NCBI RefSeq assembly: GCF_021653995.1
Contig: NZ_JAJJOZ010000001.1
Location: 124,001 to 188,000, forward strand
Direction of reading: 5' to 3'
DNA length: 64,000 nt
DNA from: Allopusillimonas lactea
Lineage (GTDB): Bacteria; Pseudomonadota; Gammaproteobacteria; Burkholderiales; Burkholderiaceae_B
The translations under genes were made by a program, and so were the position numbers. The notes beneath the pieces are model-generated. The model was given only the letters and a program-made list of their open reading frames with translations. It was not told the DNA's origin and did not search any database. Each line of letters starts with the position of its first letter. Positions within the stretch are counted from its first letter, which is position 1. Of the stretch, positions 44,920 to 54,117 are shown one piece after another.

Positions 44920-45948
44920 ATGCACGCGCAACGGGGTTTCGCACTGCTTGAACTTCTGCTGGCGACAATGGTGGCCACCCTTATCGCAGTGTGGGGGGTG
45001 AGCACACTCGTCGATAACATGGACGATGCGGGCGCGCGCGCCGCCGCTCGCTGGATGTTGGCCGTGCGCGACGCGGCCGGCCGTTACCTTGCCCGGCATG
45101 GGCCCGAACTCAGCCTTGCCAATGTGCCAGCCGCCTTGCAGCATGAAGGCTACGCGGATTGGCGCACACCGACGCCGGCGGAGCTCAAGCGCGCCGGGCT
45201 GCTTGCGGAGGGGTTGCCGCTCACCGTCGCGATGGGAGCTGGCGCCCATATACGTGTGGTGCGCCGCGGCCTGTGCCCCGGCCATGCGTGCCGCCCCAAT
45301 GCGCTTGTATACAGTGCCCAGCCTTTTGTACGAGAGCGGGGTAGGGTTGATGAGCGCGCTGTGTCGCAGTGGTTGCTGGAAGCGGCGGGTGCGGGCGGCT
45401 GGGTAAGCCCGGGGGCGTCGTCGCAGTTGCGCGGCCCCCTGTTCACTCTGCCCAATCCTCCTTGGCCGGGTGCCGCATTGCCGCCCGGGACGGTTGCCAT
45501 GCTGGCGGACGATACTTTGCGTACAGCGCAAGTGGTGCATATCGGTGATCGCCGGGACCCGCAGCTTCAGGGTGCGATGACTGTAAGCGGTGATATTCGC
45601 GCCGGTGCCAATTTGGCTGTGGAGGGATATGTTCGGATCGGCGCGAGGAGGGCGCCAGGCCAGGCTTGCAATGTCGACGGCGCATTAGCGCTGGCGGTGC
45701 AGCCGCATAAAAGCCTGCTGGCGTGCCAGGGCGGCAGTTGGACTGCGTTGGGCGTCGCTGCGGCGCCCGGTGGCAGTTATTCAATCAATTCGGTAACTGG
45801 CTGCAAAACGCATGCGGGTCAGTCCACTGCCAATGTCAATACCGGAACCTGCGCCTGCCTGCCGGGCCAGAAAGCGATCAAGGTCGGCGAGGATCCCCCT
45901 AATCTCTTGCAGCGAGGCCGCATTAGCCATTTCATCTGCGTAAATTGA
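44920..45948 (+). CDS. pilV: Minor prepilin/tip adhesin PilV
   Basis: The 342-residue prepilin has a very short leader (MHAQRG) followed by FALLE and a hydrophobic helix. The long C-terminus includes GAMTVSGDIRAGANLAVEGY, typical of PilV, and a tail of about 90 residues with six cysteines that should fold into the tip domain. In R64 the PilV C-terminus is swapped by a shufflon. Here I find no 19-bp shufflon repeats, alternative C-terminal segments or recombinase gene, so the tail is fixed. It starts 8 bp after pilS. Confidence 0.87.
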   Translation: MHAQRGFALLELLLATMVATLIAVWGVSTLVDNMDDAGARAAARWMLAVRDAAGRYLARHGPELSLANVPAALQHEGYADWRTPTPAELKRAGLLAEGLPLTVAMGAGAHIRVVRRGLCPGHACRPNALVYSAQPFVRERGRVDERAVSQWLLEAAGAGGWVSPGASSQLRGPLFTLPNPPWPGAALPPGTVAMLADDTLRTAQVVHIGDRRDPQLQGAMTVSGDIRAGANLAVEGYVRIGARRAPGQACNVDGALALAVQPHKSLLACQGGSWTALGVAAAPGGSYSINSVTGCKTHAGQSTANVNTGTCACLPGQKAIKVGEDPPNLLQRGRISHFICVN

Positions 45949-45963
45949 TGGCGCGCAGCCACA

Positions 45964-45996
45964 TTGCACAACACGTCGGCAAAGACACCCTATAAT
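45964..45996 (+). promoter_or_regulatory. Candidate alaS promoter
   Basis: TATAAT at 45991-45996 is a perfect -10, 34 bp before the alaS ATG. The best -35 match, TTGCAC at 45964-45969, is 21 bp away, longer than ideal. A weaker -35 at normal spacing is possible. Confidence 0.55.
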
Positions 45997-46030
45997 TAAC
46001 AGTTACCTTTTTATCTCGTGTTTTTCTCCA

Positions 46031-48652
46031 ATGAAAACCTCCGAAATACGTCAGAAGTTTCTGTCTTTCTTCGAGTCGAAGGGCCATCAGCTCGTCCCTT
46101 CGTCTTCCCTGGTGCCGGGCAACGATCCCACGCTGCTCTTCACCAATGCGGGGATGGTGCAGTTCAAGGACGTATTCACGGGCAAGGACAGCCGCCCCTA
46201 CAGTCGTGCCACTACGTCGCAGCGCTGTGTGCGTGCCGGCGGAAAGCACAACGACCTCGAAAACGTCGGCTATACCGCGCGGCATCACACTTTCTTCGAG
46301 ATGTTGGGCAATTTCAGCTTTGGCGACTACTTCAAGCACGATGCCATCCGCTACGCCTGGGAACTGCTCACCAAGGTGTACGGCCTGCCTGCCGACAAGC
46401 TTACCGTCACGGTGTACCACGAAGACGACGAAGCCTACGACATCTGGGCCAATGAGATCGGCGTGCCCCGCGAGCGCATCATCCGCATTGGCGACAACAA
46501 GGGTGCGCGTTATGCGTCTGACAACTTCTGGCAGATGGCCGATACCGGCCCCTGCGGCCCCTGTTCCGAGATTTTCTATGATCACGGCCCTGAAATCTGG
46601 GGAGGCCCTCCGGGCTCGCCCGAGGAAGACGGTGATCGTTTCATCGAAATCTGGAATCTGGTTTTCATGCAATTCGAGCGCGATGCCCAGGGCAACATGA
46701 TGCCGCTGCCGCGTCCATGCGTCGATACGGGCATGGGTCTCGAGCGCATCGCGGCGGTGCTGCAGCATGTGCATTCCAACTACGAGATCGACCTGTTCCA
46801 GGCGTTGATCAAGGCCGCCGCACGCGAAACCGGTGTGTCCGACCTTTCCAATAATTCGCTCAAGGTAATCGCCGACCATATCCGTGCCTGCAGCTTCCTC
46901 GTCGTGGATGGCGTGATACCGAGCAATGAGGGGCGAGGCTATGTGCTGCGCCGCATTGTGCGTCGCGCACTGCGGCATGGCCACAAGCTGGGCCAATCGG
47001 GCCTGTTCTTTCATCGCCTGGTGGGCGATCTCGTGGCACAGATGGGTGACGCCTATCCCGAGCTCGCCGTGCAGCAGTTCCGTGTCGAGCAAGTTTTGCG
47101 CCAGGAAGAAGAACGGTTCAGCGAGACCCTTGAGCACGGTATCAAGATTCTTGATGCCGCGCTGGCGCAGGTGCCTGAAAACGGCACACTTGATGGCCAA
47201 ACGCTGTTCACGCTGTACGACACCTATGGCTTCCCGGTCGACCTTACCGCGGATATCTGCCGCGAACGCGATGTACAGGTAGATCACGCGGGCTTCGAGG
47301 CCGCCATGGCGCATCAGCGTCAGCAGGCCAGGGCGGCGGGCAAGTTCAAGACTGCTGGCAACCTTTCCTACAGCGGTGTTGAAACGCGCTTCGATGGCTA
47401 CGAGCATCTCCAGGGGCTGGGCAAGGTTACCGCGCTTTACGTCGATGGCACCTCGGTTGGCAGCATTCATGCGGGGCAGGACGCTATCGTTGTGCTGGAT
47501 GCTACGCCTTTCTATGCCGAGTCCGGTGGTCAGGTAGGCGACATGGGTGTGCTCGAAGGTGGCGGCGCTCACTTCACCGTACACGACACGCAAAAGATTC
47601 AAAGCAATGTATTTGGCCACCATGGCCACCTCGAAAGCGGTTCACTCAATTTGGGCGATACGCTGGATGCGCGTGTCGACGCCACACGGCGTGCCCGCAC
47701 GGTACGTAATCACTCCGCGACGCACCTGATGCATAAGGCGTTGCGCGAAGTCTTGGGCGGGCATGTCCAGCAGCGCGGCTCTTTGGTCGATGCAGATAAA
47801 ACCCGTTTCGACTTCGCCCATGATGCGCCTATGACACCGACGCAAATCGCCGAAGTCGAGCGCATCGTCAACGATGAGGTGCTGTCCAATCATGCAGCCG
47901 CGGCCCGCGTCATGACCTATGATGAAGCGGTACAAGGCGGCGCTATGGCACTGTTTGGCGAAAAATACGGCGATACCGTCCGTGTTCTGGATATCGGTTT
48001 CTCGCGCGAGCTGTGTGGGGGCACCCACGTTGCCCGCACCGGCGACATCGGCCTGTTCAAGATTGTGGCTGAAAGCGGTGTGGCCGCAGGCGTACGCCGC
48101 GTTGAAGCCATCACGGGCGATAACGCCGTGCGTTGGGTGCAGGAAACCAATGAGGTGCTGCTGCGTGCCGCGGGCCTGCTGCGCACCCAGCCGGCGGATT
48201 TGGTTGATCGCATCGCTCAGTTGCAGGGCCAACTGAAGGCCCTCGAGCGTGACCTCGACCAGGTCAAGAGCAAGCTCGCCGCGTCCGCAGGCAGTGATCT
48301 TGCGTCTCGCGCCATTGCGCTGCCCGGTGACGCGCGGCTGCTGGTGGCCAATGTCGGCGGCGCCGATCCCAAGGCGCTGCGCGGCATGGTCGATCAGCTC
48401 AAAGATAAGCTCAAGTCCGCCGTGGTGCTGCTTGCCACTGTCGCCGACGACAAGATCAGCATCGTGGCCGGCGTTACGTCCGATCTCACTGGCAAGGTGA
48501 AGGCCGGCGAACTGGTCGGTATGGTGGCCGCGCAGGTTGGTGGAAAGGGGGGCGGCCGTCCAGACATGGCCATGGGCGGCGGATCCGATGCCCAAGCTCT
48601 GCCAGCGGCAATAGAAAGCGTGCAGGGCTGGGTCAGCGAACGCCTGGCCTGA
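46031..48652 (+). CDS. alaS: Alanyl-tRNA synthetase
   Basis: The 873-residue class II enzyme charges tRNA-Ala. The N-terminal catalytic domain starts KTSEIRQKFLSFFESKGH and contains TTSQRCVRAGGKHNDLENVG. The editing domain has the zinc motif HSATHLMH plus CGGTHVARTGDIG. The C-terminal coiled coil and C-Ala domain include GGKGGGRPDMAMGGG. The length matches E. coli (876). It has its own -10 element after the pilus operon. Confidence 0.98.
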   Translation: MKTSEIRQKFLSFFESKGHQLVPSSSLVPGNDPTLLFTNAGMVQFKDVFTGKDSRPYSRATTSQRCVRAGGKHNDLENVGYTARHHTFFEMLGNFSFGDYFKHDAIRYAWELLTKVYGLPADKLTVTVYHEDDEAYDIWANEIGVPRERIIRIGDNKGARYASDNFWQMADTGPCGPCSEIFYDHGPEIWGGPPGSPEEDGDRFIEIWNLVFMQFERDAQGNMMPLPRPCVDTGMGLERIAAVLQHVHSNYEIDLFQALIKAAARETGVSDLSNNSLKVIADHIRACSFLVVDGVIPSNEGRGYVLRRIVRRALRHGHKLGQSGLFFHRLVGDLVAQMGDAYPELAVQQFRVEQVLRQEEERFSETLEHGIKILDAALAQVPENGTLDGQTLFTLYDTYGFPVDLTADICRERDVQVDHAGFEAAMAHQRQQARAAGKFKTAGNLSYSGVETRFDGYEHLQGLGKVTALYVDGTSVGSIHAGQDAIVVLDATPFYAESGGQVGDMGVLEGGGAHFTVHDTQKIQSNVFGHHGHLESGSLNLGDTLDARVDATRRARTVRNHSATHLMHKALREVLGGHVQQRGSLVDADKTRFDFAHDAPMTPTQIAEVERIVNDEVLSNHAAAARVMTYDEAVQGGAMALFGEKYGDTVRVLDIGFSRELCGGTHVARTGDIGLFKIVAESGVAAGVRRVEAITGDNAVRWVQETNEVLLRAAGLLRTQPADLVDRIAQLQGQLKALERDLDQVKSKLAASAGSDLASRAIALPGDARLLVANVGGADPKALRGMVDQLKDKLKSAVVLLATVADDKISIVAGVTSDLTGKVKAGELVGMVAAQVGGKGGGRPDMAMGGGSDAQALPAAIESVQGWVSERLA

Positions 48653-48666
48653 GTCCGGAGCATAAT

Positions 48667-48918
48667 ATGGCCACTCCCGTTGATTTCACGCCAGCCTTCG
48701 ACCTGGAGGTCGATGCCCGCGGGTTGAAGTGCCCGCTGCCCATACTGCGCGCCAAGAAGGCTTTGGCACAGCTGGAAAGCGGGGAAATTCTGCGGGTGCT
48801 GACCACTGACACGCATGCCGTGCAGGATTTCGAAGCTTTCTCGCGGCAGACCGGCAATGCGCTGGAAGCACAAATAGACGAAGGCGAGTACACGGCGCAT
48901 TACCTGCGCCGCCGCTAG
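48667..48918 (+). CDS. TusA/SirA-family sulfur carrier protein
   Basis: The 83-residue protein has the family motif KCPLPILRAKKAL with the sulfur-carrying Cys22 after DARGL. TusA relays sulfur to 2-thiouridine synthesis and other acceptors; related proteins serve sulfur oxidation or selenium metabolism. It lies 14 bp after alaS. Which paralogue it is cannot be decided here, as no partner genes (tusBCDE, mnmA) are nearby. Confidence 0.88.
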   Translation: MATPVDFTPAFDLEVDARGLKCPLPILRAKKALAQLESGEILRVLTTDTHAVQDFEAFSRQTGNALEAQIDEGEYTAHYLRRR

Positions 48919-49086
48919 GGCAAGGGGCGCTCGCCAGGGCGGGCGGGTTCGGTGCAGGTGCCGGGGTGACGCCAACGCGACATATATTCGCGTGGCCATG
49001 CGTCGTCAAGAGCGGGCCGGCTGCTGGCCTTCTTGCCGGTGCCTGTCGCTTTTTGCCCCGTACAGCGGCCAAAAGCGGCAAAGGGT

Positions 49087-49116
49087 TTGCCGGTGCCTGC
49101 CAAATAGTGCTAGAAT
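49087..49116 (+). promoter_or_regulatory. Promoter of rpsP-rimM-trmD
   Basis: TTGCCG (49087-49092) and TAGAAT (49111-49116) are 18 bp apart. The -10 is preceded by TG at the extended position (TGCTAGAAT). The predicted start lies about 25 bp before the rpsP ATG. Confidence 0.65.
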
Positions 49117-49150
49117 CTCTTGTTTTTCACCGTATTTTCAAAGGATTACC

Positions 49151-49405
49151 ATGGTTGTGATTCGTCTGGCCCGTGGCGGCTCGAAAAAGCGTCCGTTTTA
49201 TAACGTTGTGGCAGCCGATTCGCGTAATCGCCGCGATGGCCGCTTCATCGAGCGCGTGGGTTTTTACAATCCCGTGGCGGCTGAAGGCGCAGAAAGCCTG
49301 CGTCTGGCAATGGATCGCGTCCAGTACTGGACCGAAAACGGCGCCCAGCTGTCGCCCGCCGTTGCGCGCCTGGTCAAGCAGGTTTCCGCCCAAGCCGCTG
49401 CCTGA
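49151..49405 (+). CDS. rpsP: 30S ribosomal protein S16
   Basis: The 84-residue protein opens with MVVIRLARGGSKKRPFYNVV and contains DSRNRRDGRFIERVGFYNP, both diagnostic of S16, an early-assembly 30S protein. The ATG follows AAGGATT. It is the first gene of the rpsP-rimM-trmD run; rimM begins 65 bp downstream. Confidence 0.98.
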   Translation: MVVIRLARGGSKKRPFYNVVAADSRNRRDGRFIERVGFYNPVAAEGAESLRLAMDRVQYWTENGAQLSPAVARLVKQVSAQAAA

Positions 49406-49470
49406 GCGCATTTTGCGCCACAGCGCGTAGCCTGCCCGCGGCAGGGCGCGTTTGTGTCTGGCCCACCCGT

Positions 49471-50094
49471 ATGCCCAGCAGCGTCGACGCACCCCTTGGC
49501 ACCACGCCAGAAGATCTGGTAGAGCTGGGGCGTGTTGCGTCCGCCTATGGTGTGCAGGGGTGGGTCAAGATACAGCCGCACGCAGCAGGCGGCGATGCCC
49601 TGCTCACTGCGCGAGTCTGGTGGTTAAGAGCGCCCATCCTTCCTGGGGATGTTGGCGCTTTGCCTATTGCGCGGGCTTATCCGGTGCTGGCATCCCGCAA
49701 GCATGGCGCAACGGTTGTGGCGCAATTAGGCCTGGTCAACGACCGTGACATGGCTGATGCGCTGAAGGCTCATACCGTTTGGGTCCCGCGCGCCAATTTT
49801 CCCGCTTCCGCGCCAGACGAATATTACTGGGTTGATCTCATCGGCTGCAGCCTGTATGGCGAGCACCAGGGTGCGCCTGCACTCATCGGTGTGGTGCAAG
49901 ATGTGGTCGATAACGGCGCTCATGCGGTGTTGCAGGTGGCAAGGCAAAGCCTCGACGCCTCGGGCCTCGCGCAGCCTGTCCTCAACAGCAAGGGCAGGTC
50001 TGTCGAAGTGCTGGTGCCCTTTGTGGCGGCGCATGTGCACACCGTCGACATCGCTGGCAAGCGGCTCGACAGCAATTGGCCGGTCGAGTGGTGA
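49471..50094 (+). CDS. rimM: 16S rRNA-processing protein RimM
   Basis: This 207-residue 30S maturation factor binds S19 and assists assembly of the 16S head. The N-terminal beta-barrel begins ELGRVASAYGVQGWVKIQP. The C-terminal PRC-barrel includes YYWVDLIGCSLYG and ends EVLVPFVAAHVHTVDI. Both are RimM hallmarks. The stop is one base before the trmD ATG. Confidence 0.96.
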   Translation: MPSSVDAPLGTTPEDLVELGRVASAYGVQGWVKIQPHAAGGDALLTARVWWLRAPILPGDVGALPIARAYPVLASRKHGATVVAQLGLVNDRDMADALKAHTVWVPRANFPASAPDEYYWVDLIGCSLYGEHQGAPALIGVVQDVVDNGAHAVLQVARQSLDASGLAQPVLNSKGRSVEVLVPFVAAHVHTVDIAGKRLDSNWPVEW

Positions 50095-50095
50095 T

Positions 50096-50866
50096 ATGCG
50101 ATTTGATGTCATCACCTTGTTTCCGGACATGTTCTCCGTGGTCCGGGATCTCGGTGTCACGGGTCGCGCCCACCGGCAGGCGCTGTGGTCTCTGCATCTC
50201 TGGAATCCGCGTGATTTCACGCACGACGTCCATCGCACGGTAGACGACCGCCCCTACGGTGGCGGGCCGGGCATGGTCATGCTGGCCGAACCCCTCGAGC
50301 ATTCAGTCGATGCTGCGCTGGTCGCGCGCGGCGCCGCCGAGCCGCCACCTGTCATCCTGATGAGCCCTACAGGTCAGCGCTTCGACCAAAGCATGGCGCA
50401 AGAATTCGCCGCAAGTCCAGGGGCTGTCATTGTATGTGGCCGTTACGAAGGCATCGACCAACGCTTCATTGACCGGCGCGTCACGCATGAGATTTCCCTG
50501 GGGGATTTCGTGTTATCCGGGGGGGAAATCGCCGCGCTGGCCATCATTGATGCTGCCGTGCGGCTTCTGCCGGGCGCGCTCAACGATGCTGGCTCCGCGC
50601 CCCAGGATTCTTTCAATACTGCGCTTACGGGCTTACTCGACAGCCCCCATTACACGCGCCCCGAGGTATACCAGGGCGTATCGGTGCCCACGCCGCTGCT
50701 GTCGGGCCATCATGCCAATATCGCAGTTTGGCGGCGCCAGCAGTCGCTGGCATTGACGGCGGCGCGTCGTCCGGATCTTATCGAGCATGCCCGCGCTTCT
50801 GGGCTGCTGTCAAAGGCTGACGAAAATTATCTCGCCGCCCTGCGGCGGGAGGCCGGCCAGGCCTAA
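50096..50866 (+). CDS. trmD: tRNA (guanine-N1)-methyltransferase
   Basis: TrmD makes m1G37 in tRNAs and so prevents +1 frameshifting. The 256 residues start MRFDVITLFPDMF. They contain the SPOUT-knot S-adenosylmethionine site (VCGRYEGIDQRF, LGDFVLSGGEIAALA) and DRPYGGGPGMVM. The start is the ATG one base after rimM. rplS, which usually follows, is absent; valS converges from the other side with 46 bp between. Confidence 0.97.
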   Translation: MRFDVITLFPDMFSVVRDLGVTGRAHRQALWSLHLWNPRDFTHDVHRTVDDRPYGGGPGMVMLAEPLEHSVDAALVARGAAEPPPVILMSPTGQRFDQSMAQEFAASPGAVIVCGRYEGIDQRFIDRRVTHEISLGDFVLSGGEIAALAIIDAAVRLLPGALNDAGSAPQDSFNTALTGLLDSPHYTRPEVYQGVSVPTPLLSGHHANIAVWRRQQSLALTAARRPDLIEHARASGLLSKADENYLAALRREAGQA

Positions 50867-50912
50867 GCCGTGGCCGGCAGGCACAGCGCCCGCCGCAGGG
50901 CGGGCGGCCCCT

Positions 50913-53786
50913 TCAAACCAGGCGTGCCAATTGCGCTTTGACTTTCTCAAGTGTTTCGCCGAACTGAACCACGCGGGTTTTTTCCTGATCGATCACCGCG
51001 GCAGGAGCACGCTCGATAAAGCTGGCGTTGCCCAGTTTGCTCTGCGCCTTGGCGATTTCACGCTCCAGCCGTTCAACCTCTTTGCCCAAGCGGGCGCGTT
51101 CAGCATCTTTGTCGATCTCGACTTTCAGCATGAGCTGGGTTGTGCCGACGACCTGGACCGGCGCGCCCAGATCGGGAAGCTGCGTGACGACATCGACCCC
51201 TGAAAGCTTGGCCAGTGCCATGAGGTAGATGCTGTTGGCTGCCAGCACGCTGCTATCGCCCTGGGCCACAAGTGGCACGCGCTGGGCGGGCGAGATACTC
51301 ATTTCACCGCGCAGTGCCCTGACGACATCGACCTGGGCCTTGAGCTCGGCGACCTGGGCTTCGGCCTGCTCGTCGATGCGTGTAGCATCTGCCATCGGAT
51401 AGGGCTGTATGGAAATGCTGATCACGGTGTCGGCATCGCGTACGCCAGCTACGACGGAAACCTTCTGCCAGAGTTCTTCGGTGATGAAAGGGATGATTGG
51501 ATGTGCAAGGCGCAATACGGCTTCCAGCACGCGAATAAGGGTGCGCCGGGTACCAAGCTGCTGGGCTGGTGTGCCGTTTTGCAACTGCGTTTTGGCCATT
51601 TCCACGTACCAGTCGCAGTATTCGTCCCATACGAAGTGGTAGATGGCATTGGCGATGTTGTCGAACCGATAATCGGCGAAGCCTCGGTCGACGTCCTGCT
51701 CCAGCCGTTGCAGTTGGCTGATGATCCAGCGGTCGGCGAAGGAGAGTTCAGCCTGCACGTTTTGGCCGTCGACGTAGAGGGTATCCGACGAGAGCGCATG
51801 CCCTTCGGTATTCATCAGCACGAAGCGCGTGGCGTTCCACAGCTTGTTGCAGAAGTTGCGGTAGCCTTCGCAGCGCTTGAGGTCGAAGTTGATGTTGCGG
51901 CCCAGTGTGGCGTAGGCAGCCATGGTGAAGCGCAGCGCATCGGTGCCGTAGGCGGGAAAACCGTCGGGGTAGTCTTTGGCGGTTTTCTTGCGGATGCTGG
52001 CGGCTTGCTTGGGATTCATCAGGCCCGTGGTGCGTTTATCGAGGAGCGCGTCCAGACCTATGCCGTCGATCAGGTCGACCGGATCGATGGTATTGCCCTT
52101 GGACTTGCTCATCTTCTTGCCGTCCATGTCGCACACCAGGCCGTGCACGTAGACACTGCGGAAGGGTACTTGGCCGGTCATGTGCATGCTCATCATGACC
52201 ATGCGAGCAACCCAGAAGAAAATAATGTCGAAACCTGTGACCAGCACGCTGGATGGCAGGTAGCGCGCCAGGTCGGGTGTTTGCTCGGGCCAGCCCAAAT
52301 CGGTGAACGGCACAAGTGCAGACGAGAACCAAGTGTCCAGGACATCCGGGTCGCGGGTCAGCGGGCCTTTGACGCCGGCGGCATCAGCCCTGACGCGGGC
52401 TTCTTCTTCGGTGCGGGCAACGAATACCTGGCCGTCTTCAGCGTACCACGCGGGAATCTGATGGCCCCACCAGAGCTGGCGTGAAATACACCAGTCCTGG
52501 ATCTTCTCGAGCCACTGGTTGTAGGTGGTGGTCCAGTTTTCAGGGTAGAACTTGACGCGCCCGTCGGCTACCGCCTCAAGCGCCACATCCGTAATGCTCT
52601 TGCCAGGATGGAGGGTGCCGGCCGGCGCGGGCTTGCTCATGGCCACGAACCATTGATCAGTGAGCATGGGTTCGATCACGGTATTGGTGCGATCGCCGCG
52701 CGGCACCATGAGTTTGTGAGGTTTGATACTTTGCAGCAGGCCTTGTGCGTCCAGGTCGGCCACGATCTGCTTGCGCGCGTCGAAGCGGTCCATGCCGCGG
52801 TAGGCTTCAGGGGCTTCGCTGGACACCTTGGCGTCCAGCGTCAGGATGCTGATCATGTCCAGGTTGTGGCGCTGGCCTACGGCGTAGTCGTTGAAATCGT
52901 GCGCAGGAGTCACCTTTACGACACCCGTGCCGAATTCACGATCGACATAGTCGTCGGCGATAACGGGGATGCGGCGCCCCACTAGCGGCAGCACCACATC
53001 ATGTCCGATCAGATGGGCATAGCGCTCGTCTTCCGGGTGCACCATGACAGCCACGTCACCCAGCATGGTTTCGGGGCGTGTGGTGGCAACGACCAGGTGC
53101 GTGATCCCGCCCGCCGGTTCAGCCAGTGGATAGCGGATTTCCCACATGAAGCCGTCTTCTTCCTCGCTGACCACTTCGAGGTCGGACACTGCGGTGCCCA
53201 GCACAGGGTCCCAGTTCACCAGGCGCTTGCCGCGGTAGATCAGGCCTTGCTCATACAGGCGCACGAAAACCTCGGACACGCCCCGGGACAGGTTGCCGTC
53301 CATGGTGAAGTACTCGCGCTCCCAGTCGCACGAGGAGCCCAGGCGACGGAATTGCTGTGTGATGGCGCTACCCGATTGTTCTTTCCATTCCCATACTTTT
53401 TCAAGGAATTTTTCGCGCCCCAGGTCGTGGCGCGAGATGTTCTGTGCGTCGAGCTGGCGCTCGACCACGATTTGCGTGGCGATGCCCGCGTGGTCGGTGC
53501 CGGGTATGAACACCGTGTCGTGGCCGCACATGCGGTGATAGCGCACCAGCCCGTCCATTACGGTTTGATTGAAGGCATGGCCCATGTGCAGCGTACCGGT
53601 GACATTGGGCGGAGGGAACTGAATGACGAAGGGTTGGCTGCTGTCGCGGCCTGACGAGGCGACATGTTTGCCGCCCTTGAAATAGCCGTGCTGCTCCCAT
53701 TGCGCGTACCAGCGGGATTCAAGTTCCTGCGGTTCAAAGCTTTTGGAGAGTTGGTCGGTGCTGATTGATGCGGGGGATGAGGTCAT
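50913..53786 (-). CDS. valS: Valyl-tRNA synthetase
   Basis: The 957-residue class I synthetase has the HIGH-type motif TGTLHMGHAFN and the KMSKS motif (DGKKMSKSKGN). It has an editing domain between them (residues about 200-340) and a C-terminal coiled coil (about 890-957) that binds tRNA. The frame is open 33 codons further upstream. I use the ATG at 53786 because MTSSPASISTDQLSKSFEP leads straight into conserved sequence and the upstream part is Ala/Arg-rich shadow. Length matches E. coli (951). Confidence 0.97.
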   Translation of the reverse strand: MTSSPASISTDQLSKSFEPQELESRWYAQWEQHGYFKGGKHVASSGRDSSQPFVIQFPPPNVTGTLHMGHAFNQTVMDGLVRYHRMCGHDTVFIPGTDHAGIATQIVVERQLDAQNISRHDLGREKFLEKVWEWKEQSGSAITQQFRRLGSSCDWEREYFTMDGNLSRGVSEVFVRLYEQGLIYRGKRLVNWDPVLGTAVSDLEVVSEEEDGFMWEIRYPLAEPAGGITHLVVATTRPETMLGDVAVMVHPEDERYAHLIGHDVVLPLVGRRIPVIADDYVDREFGTGVVKVTPAHDFNDYAVGQRHNLDMISILTLDAKVSSEAPEAYRGMDRFDARKQIVADLDAQGLLQSIKPHKLMVPRGDRTNTVIEPMLTDQWFVAMSKPAPAGTLHPGKSITDVALEAVADGRVKFYPENWTTTYNQWLEKIQDWCISRQLWWGHQIPAWYAEDGQVFVARTEEEARVRADAAGVKGPLTRDPDVLDTWFSSALVPFTDLGWPEQTPDLARYLPSSVLVTGFDIIFFWVARMVMMSMHMTGQVPFRSVYVHGLVCDMDGKKMSKSKGNTIDPVDLIDGIGLDALLDKRTTGLMNPKQAASIRKKTAKDYPDGFPAYGTDALRFTMAAYATLGRNINFDLKRCEGYRNFCNKLWNATRFVLMNTEGHALSSDTLYVDGQNVQAELSFADRWIISQLQRLEQDVDRGFADYRFDNIANAIYHFVWDEYCDWYVEMAKTQLQNGTPAQQLGTRRTLIRVLEAVLRLAHPIIPFITEELWQKVSVVAGVRDADTVISISIQPYPMADATRIDEQAEAQVAELKAQVDVVRALRGEMSISPAQRVPLVAQGDSSVLAANSIYLMALAKLSGVDVVTQLPDLGAPVQVVGTTQLMLKVEIDKDAERARLGKEVERLEREIAKAQSKLGNASFIERAPAAVIDQEKTRVVQFGETLEKVKAQLARLV

Positions 53787-54117
53787 GGCGGTGAAATAAA
53801 CTCGTGCGATACGGGCGGTGCGGGCAGTGAAAGCGTGCGCAAGGCGGGCTGCGGCGGCGCGCGGCGAGGGCGGTGCGCCTCGCATGCGTGGCGGCGCGCC
53901 CCCAAATGCGAATCCTCTATTTTATGATGGAGTGACAGCGCATGGGCGTGTTAAAATGCCCGGTTAACATAAACTTTACCGAAGTTGTTGTTTTTATTGA
54001 AGAAACCATTTCGGCAACCCTTGGTCTGAGCCTTTTCGCGGGGCCGGGCGGGCGCCGTTGGCGTTGCCCGGTCTTGTGCCCGGGGCAGGAACAAACCTTT
54101 CTTTTCTGGAAATTTTC
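53787..54117. other. Divergent valS/ndk intergenic region with extended -10
   Basis: This 331-bp gap has no credible gene. TG-T-TAAAAT at 53949-53957 is an extended -10 pointing towards ndk, 160 bp ahead of its start, which implies a long 5' leader. On the minus strand ATAAAAT near 53920-53926 could serve valS. The leader (53970-54117) has no recognisable riboswitch. Confidence 0.5.

Noticed and set aside
45580..46030. Shufflon or inversion repeats at the pilV 3' end
   Set aside because: I looked for repeated or inverted blocks of about 19 bp and alternative C-terminal segments and found none before alaS. No recombinase frame is present.
45932..47629. 565-codon minus-strand open frame over alaS
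   Set aside because: It lies antisense to an unmistakable alaS. Long antisense frames arise from GC-rich codon use, and the translation has no recognisable domains. The same applies to long minus-strand frames over clpB (14527-16926), aceA (4364-5704) and ugpB (35393-36787).
50887..50906. GC hairpin between trmD and valS as a terminator
   Set aside because: An 8-bp stem exists but no T-tract follows on either strand, so intrinsic termination is unsupported.
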